Shown: in pieces, positions 52,901-61,605 of the stretch | How positions within the stretch are numbered: position 1 is the stretch's first letter | Layout of the letters: each line of letters begins with the position of its first letter | Assembly (NCBI GenBank): GCA_021787335.1 | Contig: JAJYMC010000044.1 | Location: forward strand, 76,137-140,136 | Length of the DNA: 64,000 nucleotides | Reading direction: 5' to 3' | From: Bacillota bacterium | Lineage (GTDB): Bacteria > Bacillota > Sulfobacillia > JAJYWN01 > JAJZPE01 | Notes under the pieces: generated by a model | The model's input: only the letters and a program-made list of their open reading frames with translations | Told to the model about the DNA's origin: nothing | Database searches by the model: none | Made by a program: the position numbers and the translations under genes

Positions 52901-53733
52901 ACAACCGCGCCATCGTCGCCCACAAGGTCGCTGTCGGAGTGCTCTGGGCCAGCGCCGTACTGACTCTCGGCATCCTCGTCTTCATCCTGGCCTATATCCT
53001 CTACCACGGCCTGCCCGTCCTGTCGTGGTCGTTCATCAGCCAGTCCCCGACGGAGATGGGGCGCAGCGGGGGCATCCTGCCGACCATCGTCGGCACCTTC
53101 GCCCTGACCATCCTGGCCCTGGCCATCGCCACGCCCCTCGGCGTCGGCACGGCCATCTTCCTGACCGAGTACACGCGGCCGGGGCCGCTGACCCGGGTCG
53201 TCCGCTTCGGGGCCGAGAGCCTGGCCGGGGTACCCTCGATCATCTTCGGCCTCTTCGGGTTCATGTTCTTCGTCATTTACCTGGGCCTCGGGTGGTCCAT
53301 CCTGTCGGGGGCCCTGACCCTGGCGGCGATGATCCTCCCGACCATCATCCGGACGTCCGAGGAGGCCATCCGGGCGGTGCCGGACTCGTACCGTGAGATC
53401 AGCTTCGCCCTGGGCGGCACGCGCTGGCAGACGGTGACCCGGGCGGTCCTGCCGTCGGCCTTGCCCGGCATCCTCACCGGGGTCATGCTCGGCATGGGTC
53501 GCAGCATCGGAGAGACGGCGGCGGTCATCTTCACGGCCGGATCCACCCTGCGCCTGCCGACCTCGGTCACGGACCCGGTGCGGACGATGGCCGTCCACTT
53601 CTACATCCTCGCCCGCGAGGGCATCTCGATGCCCAACGCTTACGGCACGGCGGCCATTCTGGTCATCTCAATCCTGGCGGTGAACTTCGTGGCCTATTGG
53701 CTGATGCAGCGGTTCATCGCCCGTCACTCGTAG
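52897..53733 (+). CDS. pstA: Phosphate ABC transporter permease PstA
   Basis: This 278-residue permease has six membrane helices, ESLAGVPSIIFGLFGFMFFV and the coupling loop VPDSYREISFALGGTRWQTVTRAVLPSALPGILTGVMLGMGRSIGETAAV. The ATG at 52897 lies in the pstC stop (ATGA); the much longer in-frame reading upstream is the shadow of pstC. It ends nine bases before the first pstB gene. Confidence 0.95.
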   Translation: MNNRAIVAHKVAVGVLWASAVLTLGILVFILAYILYHGLPVLSWSFISQSPTEMGRSGGILPTIVGTFALTILALAIATPLGVGTAIFLTEYTRPGPLTRVVRFGAESLAGVPSIIFGLFGFMFFVIYLGLGWSILSGALTLAAMILPTIIRTSEEAIRAVPDSYREISFALGGTRWQTVTRAVLPSALPGILTGVMLGMGRSIGETAAVIFTAGSTLRLPTSVTDPVRTMAVHFYILAREGISMPNAYGTAAILVISILAVNFVAYWLMQRFIARHS

Positions 53734-53742
53734 GGGGCGGCC

Positions 53743-54510
53743 ATGACCAACGGCGGTCCGCCCAAACTGGCGGCGAACGGACTCAGCTATCATTACGGGG
53801 ACCTGCAGGCCCTGCGGAACGTGACCCTCGAGGTCCAGCCGAACGACCTCCTGACGATCATGGGCCCGACGGGCAGCGGGAAGACCACGCTCCTCCGGGC
53901 CTTCAACCGCCTCAACGACATGCTGACGGGGACGAGGATGACCGGTCGGCTGGACATGGACGGACTCGACCTCTATGGCCCGGAGACCGACCCGGCCGAG
54001 GTCCGGCGGAGGATCGGGATGGTCTTCGCCCTGCCCATCCCGCTGCCGATGTCCATCTACGACAACGTCGCCTACGGCCCGCGGCTGCACGGCGTGACCA
54101 GGAAGGCCGAACTCGACGAGGTCGTCGAGAAAGGGCTGCGCGACGCCATCCTCTGGGATGAAGTCAAGGATCGTCTGGTCGACTCGGCCCTGCGGCTCTC
54201 GGGCGGGCAGCAGCAGCGCCTGTCCATCGCCCGCGTTCTGGCTGTGGAACCGGAGGTCATCCTCCTCGATGAGCCGACCTCCGGCCTCGACCCCATCTCC
54301 ACCCTGCGCATCGAGGAACTCCTGAAGCAGTTGCGGGAGCGCTACACCATCGTCCTCGTGACCCACAACCCCCAGCAGGCCGCCCGGGTCGGGGAGCGGG
54401 TCGCCTTCTTCTACCTCGGTGAGCTGGTCGAGACAGGGCCGAGCCAACGGGTCTTCACCCGGCCGCTCGACCGGCGGACCGAGGACTACATCTCTGGCCG
54501 TTTCGGCTAG
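53743..54510 (+). CDS. pstB: Phosphate ABC transporter ATPase, PstB copy 1 (Q-loop altered)
   Basis: This 255-residue ATPase has Walker A GPTGSGKTT (41-49), an intact signature LSGGQ (152-156), Walker B ILLDEPTSGLDP and the H-loop VTHNPQQAARV. The Q-loop, normally MVFQ in PstB, reads MVFALPIPLPMS, so the conserved Gln is Ala96. This residue links ATP and magnesium to the permease, so the site built on this Walker A is probably weak. The neighbouring second PstB has the opposite defect, suggesting a heterodimer. Confidence 0.92.
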   Translation: MTNGGPPKLAANGLSYHYGDLQALRNVTLEVQPNDLLTIMGPTGSGKTTLLRAFNRLNDMLTGTRMTGRLDMDGLDLYGPETDPAEVRRRIGMVFALPIPLPMSIYDNVAYGPRLHGVTRKAELDEVVEKGLRDAILWDEVKDRLVDSALRLSGGQQQRLSIARVLAVEPEVILLDEPTSGLDPISTLRIEELLKQLRERYTIVLVTHNPQQAARVGERVAFFYLGELVETGPSQRVFTRPLDRRTEDYISGRFG

Positions 54511-54543
54511 ACCGGCCCCACGCCCGGCAAGGAGGGCGCCTTC

Positions 54544-55320
54544 TTGGCCATCCGACAACCCAACGAACTTCATCCCAAGGTCGAAGTGAAGGACCTGGAC
54601 CTCTACTACGGTCAGCACCAGGCCCTCAAGAAGGTCAGCCTGACCTTCTACGCCAACCAGGTGACGGCGATCATCGGACCCTCCGGGTGCGGGAAATCGA
54701 CCCTCCTCCGGTGCCTGAACCGGATGAACGACACCATCCCCGGGATCAGGGTCGAGGGCCGCGTCGCCCTGGACGGGACGGACATCTACGGCCGGCGGCA
54801 GGATCTGACCCGGCTGCGGAAGTCCGTCGGGATGGTCTTCCAGCGTCCCAACGTCTTCCCTTTGTCCATCTTGGACAACGTCGCCTACGGGCCGAAGGTG
54901 CATGGACTGAAGGACCGGGCCCGTTTATCCGAAATAGTGGAAAGGAGCCTCGCCGCGGTGGGGCTGTGGGGCGAGGTCCGCGAACGACTCAACGTCTCGG
55001 CCCTGGAGCTATCGCTGGGGAACCGCCAGCTGCTCTGCCTGGCCCGGCTCGTCGCCGTCGAGCCGGAGGTCATCCTCCTCGACGAGCCGGCCTCGGCCCT
55101 GGACCCCATCTCCACTCTGCGGATCGAAGAGCTCATGCGGGAGCTGCAGAAGGAATACACCATCATCATCGTCACTCATAACATGCAGCAGGCCGCCCGG
55201 GCCTCCGACCGGACCGCCTTCATGCTCAGCGGCGAACTCGTCGAGTATGGCGAGACCCGCCAGATCTTCACCAACCCACGCGACACGCGCACCGAGCGTT
55301 ACGTCACAGGTAAACTCTGA
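54544..55320 (+). CDS. Phosphate ABC transporter ATPase, PstB copy 2 (signature altered)
   Basis: This 258-residue ATPase has Walker [10 protein letters not shown] (45-53), an intact Q-loop [10 protein letters not shown] (Gln100), Walker [13 protein letters not shown] and H-loop [11 protein letters not shown]. Its ABC signature is degenerate: LSLGN (156-160) instead of LSGGQ. Such a signature cannot complete a normal ATP site in its partner. The TTG start at 54544 follows AAGGAGG. Together with copy 1 it would make one canonical and one degenerate ATP site. Confidence 0.9.
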   Translation: MAIRQPNELHPKVEVKDLDLYYGQHQALKKVSLTFYANQVTAIIGPSGCGKSTLLRCLNRMNDTIPGIRVEGRVALDGTDIYGRRQDLTRLRKSVGMVFQRPNVFPLSILDNVAYGPKVHGLKDRARLSEIVERSLAAVGLWGEVRERLNVSALELSLGNRQLLCLARLVAVEPEVILLDEPASALDPISTLRIEELMRELQKEYTIIIVTHNMQQAARASDRTAFMLSGELVEYGETRQIFTNPRDTRTERYVTGKL

Positions 55321-55420
55321 CCCGTCTCCCGGACCGGCCACCGACCCGCCGGCCAGGGTGAGACGGAAGCCCTCAGGGGCGGCATACTATAGAGGGTCGG
55401 TTTTCAAGGGGGTAGTCCGC

Positions 55421-56080
55421 TTGTCCGTGCGGGAGAGTTTCGATCGGGAACTCCAGGTGCTCCAGAAGGACCTGCTGAAGATGGGGATGGTCGCCGAGGA
55501 CATGGTCCACAAGGCCTTGCAGGCCCTGGCCAACCGCGACGCCGCCCTGGCCGACACCGTCCTCGCCATGGACGACGACGTCGACCGCCTCAATCTGGAT
55601 ATCGAGTCCCGGTGCCTGCAGCTCATCGCGCTTCAGCAGCCGATGGCCAAGGACCTCCGGACCATCGCCGCGGTGATGAAGATCATCACCGACGTCGAGC
55701 GGGTCGGAGACTACGCCGTGGACATCGCCAAGGAGTCCGTCAAGCTGGCCGACCGGCCGCTCTTCAAGCCCCTGGTGGACATCCCGAGGATGGCCGAACT
55801 GGTCAAGAAGATGCTCCGGGAGAGCCTCGAGGGCTTCGTCACCCGGGACCTGAACCTCATCCACCAGATGATCCGCCACGACGACGACGTGGACCACCTC
55901 TACAAGTACCTCTTCGATGAGCTGATGCAGTTCATGGAGAAGGACCCCAAGCTGGTCTATCAGGCCCTCCACCTGTTGATGATCACGCGGAGCCTGGAAC
56001 GCATCGCCGACCACATCACCAACATCGGCGAGCGGGTCATCTATATGGAGACCGGCGAGATGAAGGAGCTGCACGCATAG
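55421..56080 (+). CDS. phoU: Phosphate signalling/transport accessory protein PhoU
   Basis: This 219-residue helical protein has two PhoU repeats with the metal-binding pattern: DDDVDRLNLDIESRCLQLIALQQPMAKDLRTI, KIITDVERVGDYAVDIA, and HDDDVDHLYKYLFDEL plus MITRSLERIADHITNIGERVIY. It restrains Pst transport and conveys phosphate status. The TTG at 55421 follows AAGGGGG; a longer in-frame reading extends into the intergenic region and was rejected. No phoR/phoP genes are in the window. Confidence 0.93.
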   Translation: MSVRESFDRELQVLQKDLLKMGMVAEDMVHKALQALANRDAALADTVLAMDDDVDRLNLDIESRCLQLIALQQPMAKDLRTIAAVMKIITDVERVGDYAVDIAKESVKLADRPLFKPLVDIPRMAELVKKMLRESLEGFVTRDLNLIHQMIRHDDDVDHLYKYLFDELMQFMEKDPKLVYQALHLLMITRSLERIADHITNIGERVIYMETGEMKELHA

Positions 56081-56286
56081 GGCTGCGGAGTCCGTACTGA
56101 ATGGCAAGAAGCCCGGCTGCCAACGCGGTCGGGCATTCCCGTGTTGACATAAGGCGACCATTCCGGGGCTTGAAACACCTGCGTAGATGGGGCCTTGGTG
56201 CTAGCCTTGGGAAAAAGTTCATGGTATGCCACCGGCGGGGCGGGTGAACCATAGCTCCAGAAAGAATGGAAAGTGAGGTGACATGA

Positions 56287-56580
56287 ATGGGCACTGGCTC
56301 TAGGAGCAACAAGGCTCTCGTCCAGGGGGCTCGCCCCGCGCTCGATAACTTCAAGTATCAGGTGGCGAACCAGATCGGGGTGAATCCCCCGCAGGACGGG
56401 TACTGGGGCGACCTTCCGGCCCGTCAGTGCGGCGCGGTGGGTGGCCACATGGTCCGTAGCATGATCCAGATCGCCGAGCAGAGCCTGGCTGGTGGTGGGG
56501 CCGGCGCGGTTGGCGCCGCCACCTTCACCGGGACCCGGACGGCTGCTGGGACGACCCCCGGGACAACGACCCGCCGGTAG
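56287..56580 (+). CDS. Alpha/beta-type small acid-soluble spore protein
   Basis: This 97-residue protein has the SASP core NKALVQGARPALDNFKYQVANQIGV (9-33) and PPQDGYWGDLPARQCGAVGGHMVRSMIQIAEQSLAGG, which coat spore DNA and protect it from UV and heat. It shows the organism forms endospores. The last 28 residues are a Gly/Ala/Thr-rich tail not found in the shorter classical proteins. The ATG follows GAGGTGAC. The 206 bases upstream show no convincing sigma-G promoter. Confidence 0.94.
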   Translation: MGTGSRSNKALVQGARPALDNFKYQVANQIGVNPPQDGYWGDLPARQCGAVGGHMVRSMIQIAEQSLAGGGAGAVGAATFTGTRTAAGTTPGTTTRR

Positions 56581-56613
56581 GACATCCGGTCAACGCTGAG
56601 ATGGTGAAGCTTT

Positions 56614-56641
56614 AGGAGAGCAGCAGCGCTGCTCTCCTTTT
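56614..56641 (+). terminator. Terminator after the spore protein gene
   Basis: The arms AGGAGAGCAGC (56614-56624) and GCTGCTCTCCT (56628-56638) form a perfect 11-bp stem with a three-base loop and a TTTTC tail. Confidence 0.88.
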
Positions 56642-56697
56642 CATTGGCGGCGGGAGCAGGTCGGGGCCGCGCGGGGCCGGGCGGGGCGAAGGGCGGC

Positions 56698-56727
56698 TTG
56701 ACCGCCCGGCCGCGGGAAGGGTATGAT
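56698..56727 (+). promoter_or_regulatory. Promoter for the small-protein pair
   Basis: TTGACC (56698-56703) and TATGAT (56722-56727) are 18 bases apart, located after the spore-gene terminator and before the gene at 56770. Its position argues against any start codon for that gene upstream of 56728. Confidence 0.7.
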
Positions 56728-56769
56728 TTCCGGGAAAGGACAGGCAAGACCGAGGGGAGTGGGGGCGTC

Positions 56770-57075
56770 TTGGGCCATCCCGACCTGGATGAGATGAGCC
56801 GGCTTCTGGCCCGGTTGGCCGACCAGGCTCAGGCTCTGGCGGCCGGCGTGACCGAGGGTCGCGCCGAGCCCGGCCGGGCCCTTTTGGCCGCCTTTCGCCT
56901 GGAGCGGCGGGCGCGGGCTCTGGGCCGTCGCCTGCGGGCCTGCCCCGACCCCGAGGATCCGGCTGCGAAACGCCTTCTCGTCGCGGCCGAGGAGACCGCG
57001 GTCCTGCTCACCGCCGCGGTCAAACGATTGCGGGCTCAGGTGGCCGTTAAGGACCGCGCCGAACGGGGAGAATAA
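56770..57075 (+). CDS. Small helical hypothetical protein
   Basis: This 101-residue protein is rich in Ala, Arg, Leu and Glu and should be almost entirely helical, with heptad-like stretches (DEMSRLLARLADQAQALAAG, AAKRLLVAAEETAVLLTAAVKRLRAQVAV). No signal peptide or membrane helix. I recognise no family. The TTG at 56770 follows GTGGGGGC. It is 51 bases upstream of another small basic protein gene and shares the promoter at 56698. Confidence 0.65.
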   Translation: MGHPDLDEMSRLLARLADQAQALAAGVTEGRAEPGRALLAAFRLERRARALGRRLRACPDPEDPAAKRLLVAAEETAVLLTAAVKRLRAQVAVKDRAERGE

Positions 57076-57126
57076 GCGCCAGACGAGGATGCCGGCCCGA
57101 AGGCGGCCGGCGGGAGGGATGCCAGG

Positions 57127-57327
57127 ATGGCGCGGCGAAAGAGGCCCCTTGTCGAAGGATCGCAAGATTTCCTCGAAGAACTCAGGCAGGCCACCTTGAG
57201 GGAGGTTTCGCGGCCGCTGCCGGAGGCCAGGCGGCGTTACCGTCCGACCGGCGAGCGGGCCCTGGACCGGATGTTCGAGGCCGCGGCGCGGGTCGCCGAA
57301 CGCCACCGCCGGGGCGAGCCACGGTGA
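57127..57327 (+). CDS. Small basic hypothetical protein
   Basis: This 66-residue protein is basic, with RRKRPLVEG at the start and helix-forming QDFLEELRQATLREV and ALDRMFEAAARVAERHRRG. I recognise no family. The ATG has GGGAGGG upstream. The gene ends seven bases before a hairpin. Confidence 0.65.
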   Translation: MARRKRPLVEGSQDFLEELRQATLREVSRPLPEARRRYRPTGERALDRMFEAAARVAERHRRGEPR

Positions 57328-57334
57328 ATGATGA

Positions 57335-57367
57335 GGGGAGCAGAGACTTTGCCTCTGCTCCCCGATT
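57335..57367. terminator. Bidirectional terminator hairpin
   Basis: The arms GGGGAGCAGAG (57335-57345) and CTCTGCTCCCC (57353-57363) are perfect complements with a seven-base loop and a GATTTTC tail. It lies between the small-protein pair and the convergent cytochrome gene. Confidence 0.82.
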
Positions 57368-57404
57368 TTCGCGGTCGCTGTCTGCAGCAGTGACGGGAGT
57401 CCGC

Positions 57405-57848
57405 CTACTTCAGGCCCTTGACGTCGATGAGCCCGGTGGTCGCGTTGAGGACGTGGCAGGAGTTGCAGTACCCCTTCAGCTTCGGACTGAAGGTCTGCGA
57501 GTTCAGGTGGACCTTGTGGATCCAGGTCTCGAACGGCTTGGCCCCATTCTTCCCTGGCGCGCCGTGGCACGTGTCGCAGTCGGTCACGGTGGCCGTCGCC
57601 GGGAGCGGGACGTGGTTGGGGTTGGCTTTCTTGGCCTCGGCTGGGAGGGTGTAGTCTTTGTCACCCTCCTTCTTATGGCAGTCAGCGCAACCGTTGGGGG
57701 CCACGTCCGGGGGCGGAATCTGGACCACCGGCTTCTCGACCACCTGGGGCGGGGCCGGCGGCGCCTTGGCGCAGGCCGTGGCCAGCAACGCGGCCGACGC
57801 CAAGCCCAGGATGACCAACGCCACGCGGCGGAATTTCCTGTTCGTCAT
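57405..57848 (-). CDS. Triheme c-type cytochrome lipoprotein
   Basis: This 147-residue protein has a signal peptide with lipobox LLATAC (Cys26), a Pro/Val-rich linker, and three heme c attachment motifs CADCH (54-58), CDTCH (91-95) and CNSCH (128-132), plus spare His residues (for example WIHKVHLNSQTF) that could be distal ligands as in cytochrome c3/c7-like folds. It would sit on the outer face of the cell membrane and carry electrons at low potential. The ATG start has AAGGAGGG upstream. No heme-ligation (ccs/ccm) genes are in the window. Confidence 0.9.
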   Translation of the reverse strand: MTNRKFRRVALVILGLASAALLATACAKAPPAPPQVVEKPVVQIPPPDVAPNGCADCHKKEGDKDYTLPAEAKKANPNHVPLPATATVTDCDTCHGAPGKNGAKPFETWIHKVHLNSQTFSPKLKGYCNSCHVLNATTGLIDVKGLK

Positions 57849-57929
57849 GGGCTCCCTCCTTCTTCGTGAGTTTCAAAGCGTCAGAAGTAGTATGACCTTG
57901 CCCTGGAGGATTATTAGCCTTGGCGAGGG

Positions 57930-57959
57930 CGAATAGCCAGCGGACGGGCTTTATGTCAA
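57930..57959 (-). promoter_or_regulatory. Possible promoter of the cytochrome gene
   Basis: On the minus strand TTGACA (57959-57954) and TATTCG (57935-57930) are 18 bases apart and about 80 bases upstream of the cytochrome start codon. The -10 box is imperfect. Confidence 0.45.
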
Positions 57960-57980
57960 CGGCAGAAAGGCGATGGGATC

Positions 57981-59045
57981 TTGACACGCTGGGTGGCTGG
58001 GATCGATGCCGGCGGCACGAAGACGACGGCGGTCCTGCTCGACGTCGACGGGCACGGCGCCGGCGTCGGGCGCGGCGGGCCGGCCAACGCGGTCTTCGTG
58101 CCGCGGGCGACGGCCGTGGAATCGCTCCGCCACGCCATCTTGGAAGCCGCTCAGGGCGCGACCGCGCCATCCGCGCCGTCCGGGCCGGTCGAGTCGTCCG
58201 GGGGGTTCGGGTTGGCCGCCATCAGGGCCGGCATGCCCGGACCGCCGGGTGTGCTCGAGGAGGTCGTGAACGGGCTGCCTTTCGCGGTCGGGTCGGCGCT
58301 CAATCTTGGCGAAGACCTGACGTCGCTGGTCGGGGCGCGCCTGACCGAATCCGGCGTCATCGTCGTCGCCGGGACCGGTTCACGAGCGGCGGCCATCACC
58401 GTCGACGGCCGGCACTTCACCGCCGGCGGGTGGGGCAGCGTCTTCAGTGACGAAGGCAGCGCCTACGCCATCGGGGCCGCCGCTCTGTCCGCCGCGCTGA
58501 AGGACGCGGAGGGCCGGGGCCCGGCCACCGTCCTCGGGGAGCGGATCAGGGAAGCGTGGCGCTTGGACACCCTGCGGGGCGTGGTCTCGCGGGTCTACGG
58601 AGCGCCCGACCGGCGGGGCGTGGTGGCCTCTCTGGGGCCGATCGTGGCGGCCGCGGCCGCGGCCGGCGACGAGATGGCCCGGGCCATCCTCGCCGCTGCG
58701 GCGCGGGACCTGGCCGAACTGGCCGCGGCGGTCGTCCGAAAGGCGGGGCGCGAGGCCCTGGGGACGCCGGCCGAGGTGTTCGGCGTCGGCGGGGCCTTCC
58801 GCGCGGGTCCCGCCCTGACGGCGCCCCTGGAGGCCCATCTGGTGAGTCTGATTGGCCCGGTGAGGCTCCGGCGGCCGCGTCTCGAGCCCGCGGTCGGGGC
58901 CGCGCTTTTGGCCGCGAAAGCAGCGGGCGGGTCGTGGACCGGAGACCTGGTGGCCGCGGTCGAGCGGCTGGCCCAGGTCCATGGGCTGGTCCCGGACTGG
59001 CCGGAACCGCCTCCAGCTTTTGCCCCCGGAGCCTTTATGTTATAA
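57981..59045 (+). CDS. BadF/BadG/BcrA/BcrD-type ATPase family protein (N-acetylglucosamine kinase-like)
   Basis: This 354-residue protein has the ASKHA phosphate-binding motif GIDAGGTKTTAVLLD (residues 7-21), a second motif VIVVAGTGSRAA near residue 130, and GGWGSVFSDEGSAYAIGAAAL. It looks like an amino-sugar kinase rather than a benzoyl-CoA reductase activator, because it lacks the Cys pair that binds the activator's cluster. The TTG start is supported by AAAGGCGATGGG. It is followed by an M50 protease gene. Confidence 0.85.
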   Translation: MTRWVAGIDAGGTKTTAVLLDVDGHGAGVGRGGPANAVFVPRATAVESLRHAILEAAQGATAPSAPSGPVESSGGFGLAAIRAGMPGPPGVLEEVVNGLPFAVGSALNLGEDLTSLVGARLTESGVIVVAGTGSRAAAITVDGRHFTAGGWGSVFSDEGSAYAIGAAALSAALKDAEGRGPATVLGERIREAWRLDTLRGVVSRVYGAPDRRGVVASLGPIVAAAAAAGDEMARAILAAAARDLAELAAAVVRKAGREALGTPAEVFGVGGAFRAGPALTAPLEAHLVSLIGPVRLRRPRLEPAVGAALLAAKAAGGSWTGDLVAAVERLAQVHGLVPDWPEPPPAFAPGAFML

Positions 59046-59114
59046 TCAGGGATAGCTATCGGGGGCTCGGAGCGGTTCTCGAGTCCCCGCATTCACGCCA
59101 AGAGGGGGCGGCCG

Positions 59115-59756
59115 ATGGGGCGCTTTCCTGACCTACAATCGATCATCCTGAGTCTCCCTGGGCTGCTCATCGCCCTGAGTTTTCACGAATACGCCCATGC
59201 CCGCGCGGCCACGGCGCTCGGTGACGACACGCCAAGGCTGATGGGCCGGCTGACCATCGACCCTCTGGCGCATCTGGACCCGCTGGGTACTTTGATGATG
59301 CTTCTCGGCGGGTTCGGTTGGGCGAAGCCGGTCCAGTTCAACCCGGTGCACCTGCGCGGTAACATGCGGCGGAGTTCGATGTTGGTCGCCCTGGCCGGCC
59401 CGGCGATGAACCTCCTTCTCGCCTTCGTCATCTATACCGGCCGTGGGTTGGCCCTTCGCTTCCTGCCCAACGGCCTATCCGAGGCCCTCGACGGAATCAT
59501 CACCGAGGCCGCGTGGCTCAACGTCGCCCTGGCCGTCTTCAACCTCATCCCCATCCCGCCCCTGGACGGTTCGTGGGTGTTGCAGGCCATCGTGCCGTGG
59601 CAGGCCAGGCGCGGCCTGGACAACCTGCAGCGGGTCGGGCCGGGACTGCTCATCCTCCTGGTCATCAGCGGCGCCATCTCGTTCGTCCTGATGCCGGCGG
59701 TCATCGCCGTCAACAGCGTTCTCATCTGGGTCAGCGCGGTCATCACCGGGCTCTGA
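59115..59756 (+). CDS. Site-2 protease family (M50) membrane metalloprotease
   Basis: This 213-residue protein has five or so membrane helices, the zinc motif HEYAH (His24, Glu25, His28) and the second ligand Asp151 in FNLIPIPPLDG. It belongs to the short M50 proteases without PDZ or CBS domains, related to SpoIVFB. It cleaves within membranes; substrate unknown. The ATG start has AGGGGGCGG upstream. Its stop codon lies inside a 32-bp direct duplication. Confidence 0.9.
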   Translation: MGRFPDLQSIILSLPGLLIALSFHEYAHARAATALGDDTPRLMGRLTIDPLAHLDPLGTLMMLLGGFGWAKPVQFNPVHLRGNMRRSSMLVALAGPAMNLLLAFVIYTGRGLALRFLPNGLSEALDGIITEAAWLNVALAVFNLIPIPPLDGSWVLQAIVPWQARRGLDNLQRVGPGLLILLVISGAISFVLMPAVIAVNSVLIWVSAVITGL

Positions 59757-59799
59757 GGCCGGTGGCCGCGGTCATCACCCGGCTCTGAGGCCGGTGGCC
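59736..59799 (+). repeat. 32-bp tandem duplication across the M50 protease stop codon
   Basis: Bases 59736-59767 and 59768-59799 are identical except for one G/C difference. The first copy holds the last codons and stop of the protease gene; the second copy follows directly and ends just before the trpS region. This looks like a recent slippage or unequal-exchange event. Confidence 0.9.
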
Positions 59800-59818
59800 A
59801 ATGAAAGGAATGGTATCC

Positions 59819-60799
59819 TTGCCCCGCAAGAGGATCATGAGCGGCATGCGGCCCACCGGTCGGCTGCACCTCGGCAATTACCTGGGAGCCCTTGAGAACT
59901 GGGTCCGGCTGCAGGACGAGTACGAATGCTTCTTTTGCGTCGTCGACTGGCACGCCCTGACGACGGGGTACGAGGACACCTCGGACATCCGCGCGAACAT
60001 CCGCGAGATGGCCGTGGACTGGCTATCGGCCGGGCTGGACCCCGAGCGGTCCACGTTCTACGTCCAATCGCGGGTCAAGGAGATCGCCGAGCTGCACCTG
60101 CTCCTGTCGATGGTCACCCCGGTCTCCTGGCTCGAGCGCGTGCCGACCTATAAGGACCAGCTGCAGCAGTTGGCCGCGAAGGACATCAACACATACGGCT
60201 TCCTCGGCTACCCGCTCCTGCAGACGGCCGACATCGTCATCTTCAAGGCGGACTTCGTGCCCGTCGGCGAGGACCAACTGCCGCACCTGGAACTGGCCCG
60301 CGAGATAGTCCGGCGGTTCAACAACTTCTATGGACCCATTTTCCCGGAGCCTCAGCCCAAGCTGAACCAGGTGACCATGCTTCCGGGGATCGACGGCCGC
60401 AAGATGAGCAAGAGCTACGGTAACGACATCTCGATGGCGGCCGCGGCCGAGGACATCAAGAGCCGGGTCGACATGATGATCACCGACCCGGCCCGCATCC
60501 GGAAGAGCGACCCGGGGCATCCCGAGGTCTGCACCGTCCACAGCTTTCATGGCGCTTTCAGCCGGGACGAGCTGGCCCAGATCGAACTGGATTGCCGGGC
60601 CGGACAGATCGGCTGCGTCCAGTGCAAGCGGAACCTGACCGCCCGCCTGCAGGCGGTCATGGCCCCGCTGCAGGAACGCCGGAGCCGCTACATCGAACGG
60701 CCCGAACTGGTCGACGAGATCCTCGCGGCCGGGTCCGAGAAGGCCCGCCGAGTCGCGGCGGCCACCATGGAACAGGTCCGCGCGGCCATGCGCATCTAG
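59819..60799 (+). CDS. trpS: Tryptophanyl-tRNA synthetase
   Basis: This 326-residue class I synthetase charges tRNA-Trp. The HIGH motif appears as HLGN (17-20) after SGMRPTGRL, and KMSKS occurs at 195-199 in [10 protein letters not shown]. The Cys-rich [15 protein letters not shown] near residue 260 is common in this subgroup. The TTG start at 59819 has GAAAGGA upstream; ATG 59801 is an alternative. No T-box leader fits in the short space behind the protease gene. Confidence 0.94.
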   Translation: MPRKRIMSGMRPTGRLHLGNYLGALENWVRLQDEYECFFCVVDWHALTTGYEDTSDIRANIREMAVDWLSAGLDPERSTFYVQSRVKEIAELHLLLSMVTPVSWLERVPTYKDQLQQLAAKDINTYGFLGYPLLQTADIVIFKADFVPVGEDQLPHLELAREIVRRFNNFYGPIFPEPQPKLNQVTMLPGIDGRKMSKSYGNDISMAAAAEDIKSRVDMMITDPARIRKSDPGHPEVCTVHSFHGAFSRDELAQIELDCRAGQIGCVQCKRNLTARLQAVMAPLQERRSRYIERPELVDEILAAGSEKARRVAAATMEQVRAAMRI

Positions 60800-60848
60800 T
60801 CGAGAACGCGGGCACGGGCTGCCGTTTCAGAGAGCGGAGGAGCGAGCC

Positions 60849-61595
60849 TTGGACAGAGCCCCGGGAGACCAGCCGTACCAACTGCATCTGCCCGCCTTCG
60901 AGGGGCCCCTCGACCTCCTCCTCCATCTCATCAAGCAGGAGCAGTTGAACATCTACGATATCCCCATCGCCCTGGTGACTGAACAGTACCTGGCCTACCT
61001 GGCGACCATGCAGGAACTGAACCTCGACGTCGCCAGTGAGTTCCTGGTCATGGCGGCGACGCTCCTGGCCATCAAGGCGCGGATGCTCCTGCCCAAGCCG
61101 GAGAAGACCGAGCCGGCCGAGGGCGAGGAGGAGGCCATCGATCCGCGTGAGGCCCTCATCGCCAGCCTCCTCGAGTACCGGCGATACAAGGAGGCGGCCG
61201 AGAGGCTGAAGGAACTGGGAGACCTTCAGGCCCTCCGATTCTGGCGGCCGCCCGCGGAACTCCCCCCGATGCCGCCGGGGATCTCCCCTGAGGTCACCCT
61301 GAACGACCTCGTGGCGGCGTTCCGCCAGGTGGTCGAGAGCCTCGTGCCGGAGGAGCCGGCGACCATCAGGCGGGACGAGATAACCCTCCGTGACAAGATG
61401 CGTCAGGTCCTCCGCCGCCTGGCTTCGTCCAGGCGGGGCCTGAGCTTCGGTCAGATCCTCGGCCCCACCCCGTCCCGGTTGAACGTCGTCATCTCCTTCC
61501 TGGCCGTCCTCGAACTCATCCGGCTGCGACGGGTCATCGTCCAGCAGCCGATGCCCTTCGGCGAGATGATCGTCTACTACCGGCACGTCGAGTAG
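60849..61595 (+). CDS. scpA: Segregation and condensation protein A
   Basis: This 248-residue kleisin bridges the Smc dimer and works with ScpB in chromosome condensation. The typical start [39 protein letters not shown] is present, with [21 protein letters not shown] in the N-terminal domain and a C-terminal winged helix ([18 protein letters not shown]). The TTG start has CGGAGGAG upstream. It is ten bases from scpB. Confidence 0.95.
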   Translation: MDRAPGDQPYQLHLPAFEGPLDLLLHLIKQEQLNIYDIPIALVTEQYLAYLATMQELNLDVASEFLVMAATLLAIKARMLLPKPEKTEPAEGEEEAIDPREALIASLLEYRRYKEAAERLKELGDLQALRFWRPPAELPPMPPGISPEVTLNDLVAAFRQVVESLVPEEPATIRRDEITLRDKMRQVLRRLASSRRGLSFGQILGPTPSRLNVVISFLAVLELIRLRRVIVQQPMPFGEMIVYYRHVE

Positions 61596-61605
61596 AGGTG
61601 CTAGC

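Noticed and set aside
56144-56149. A TTGACA box upstream of the spore protein gene
   Set aside because: No acceptable -10 box at the right distance, and spore protein genes use sigma-G promoters, which I could not recognise here.
57981-59045. Benzoyl-CoA or 2-hydroxyacyl-CoA dehydratase activator
   Set aside because: The Cys pair that binds the bridging 4Fe-4S cluster in activators is absent; the protein fits the amino-sugar kinase branch better.
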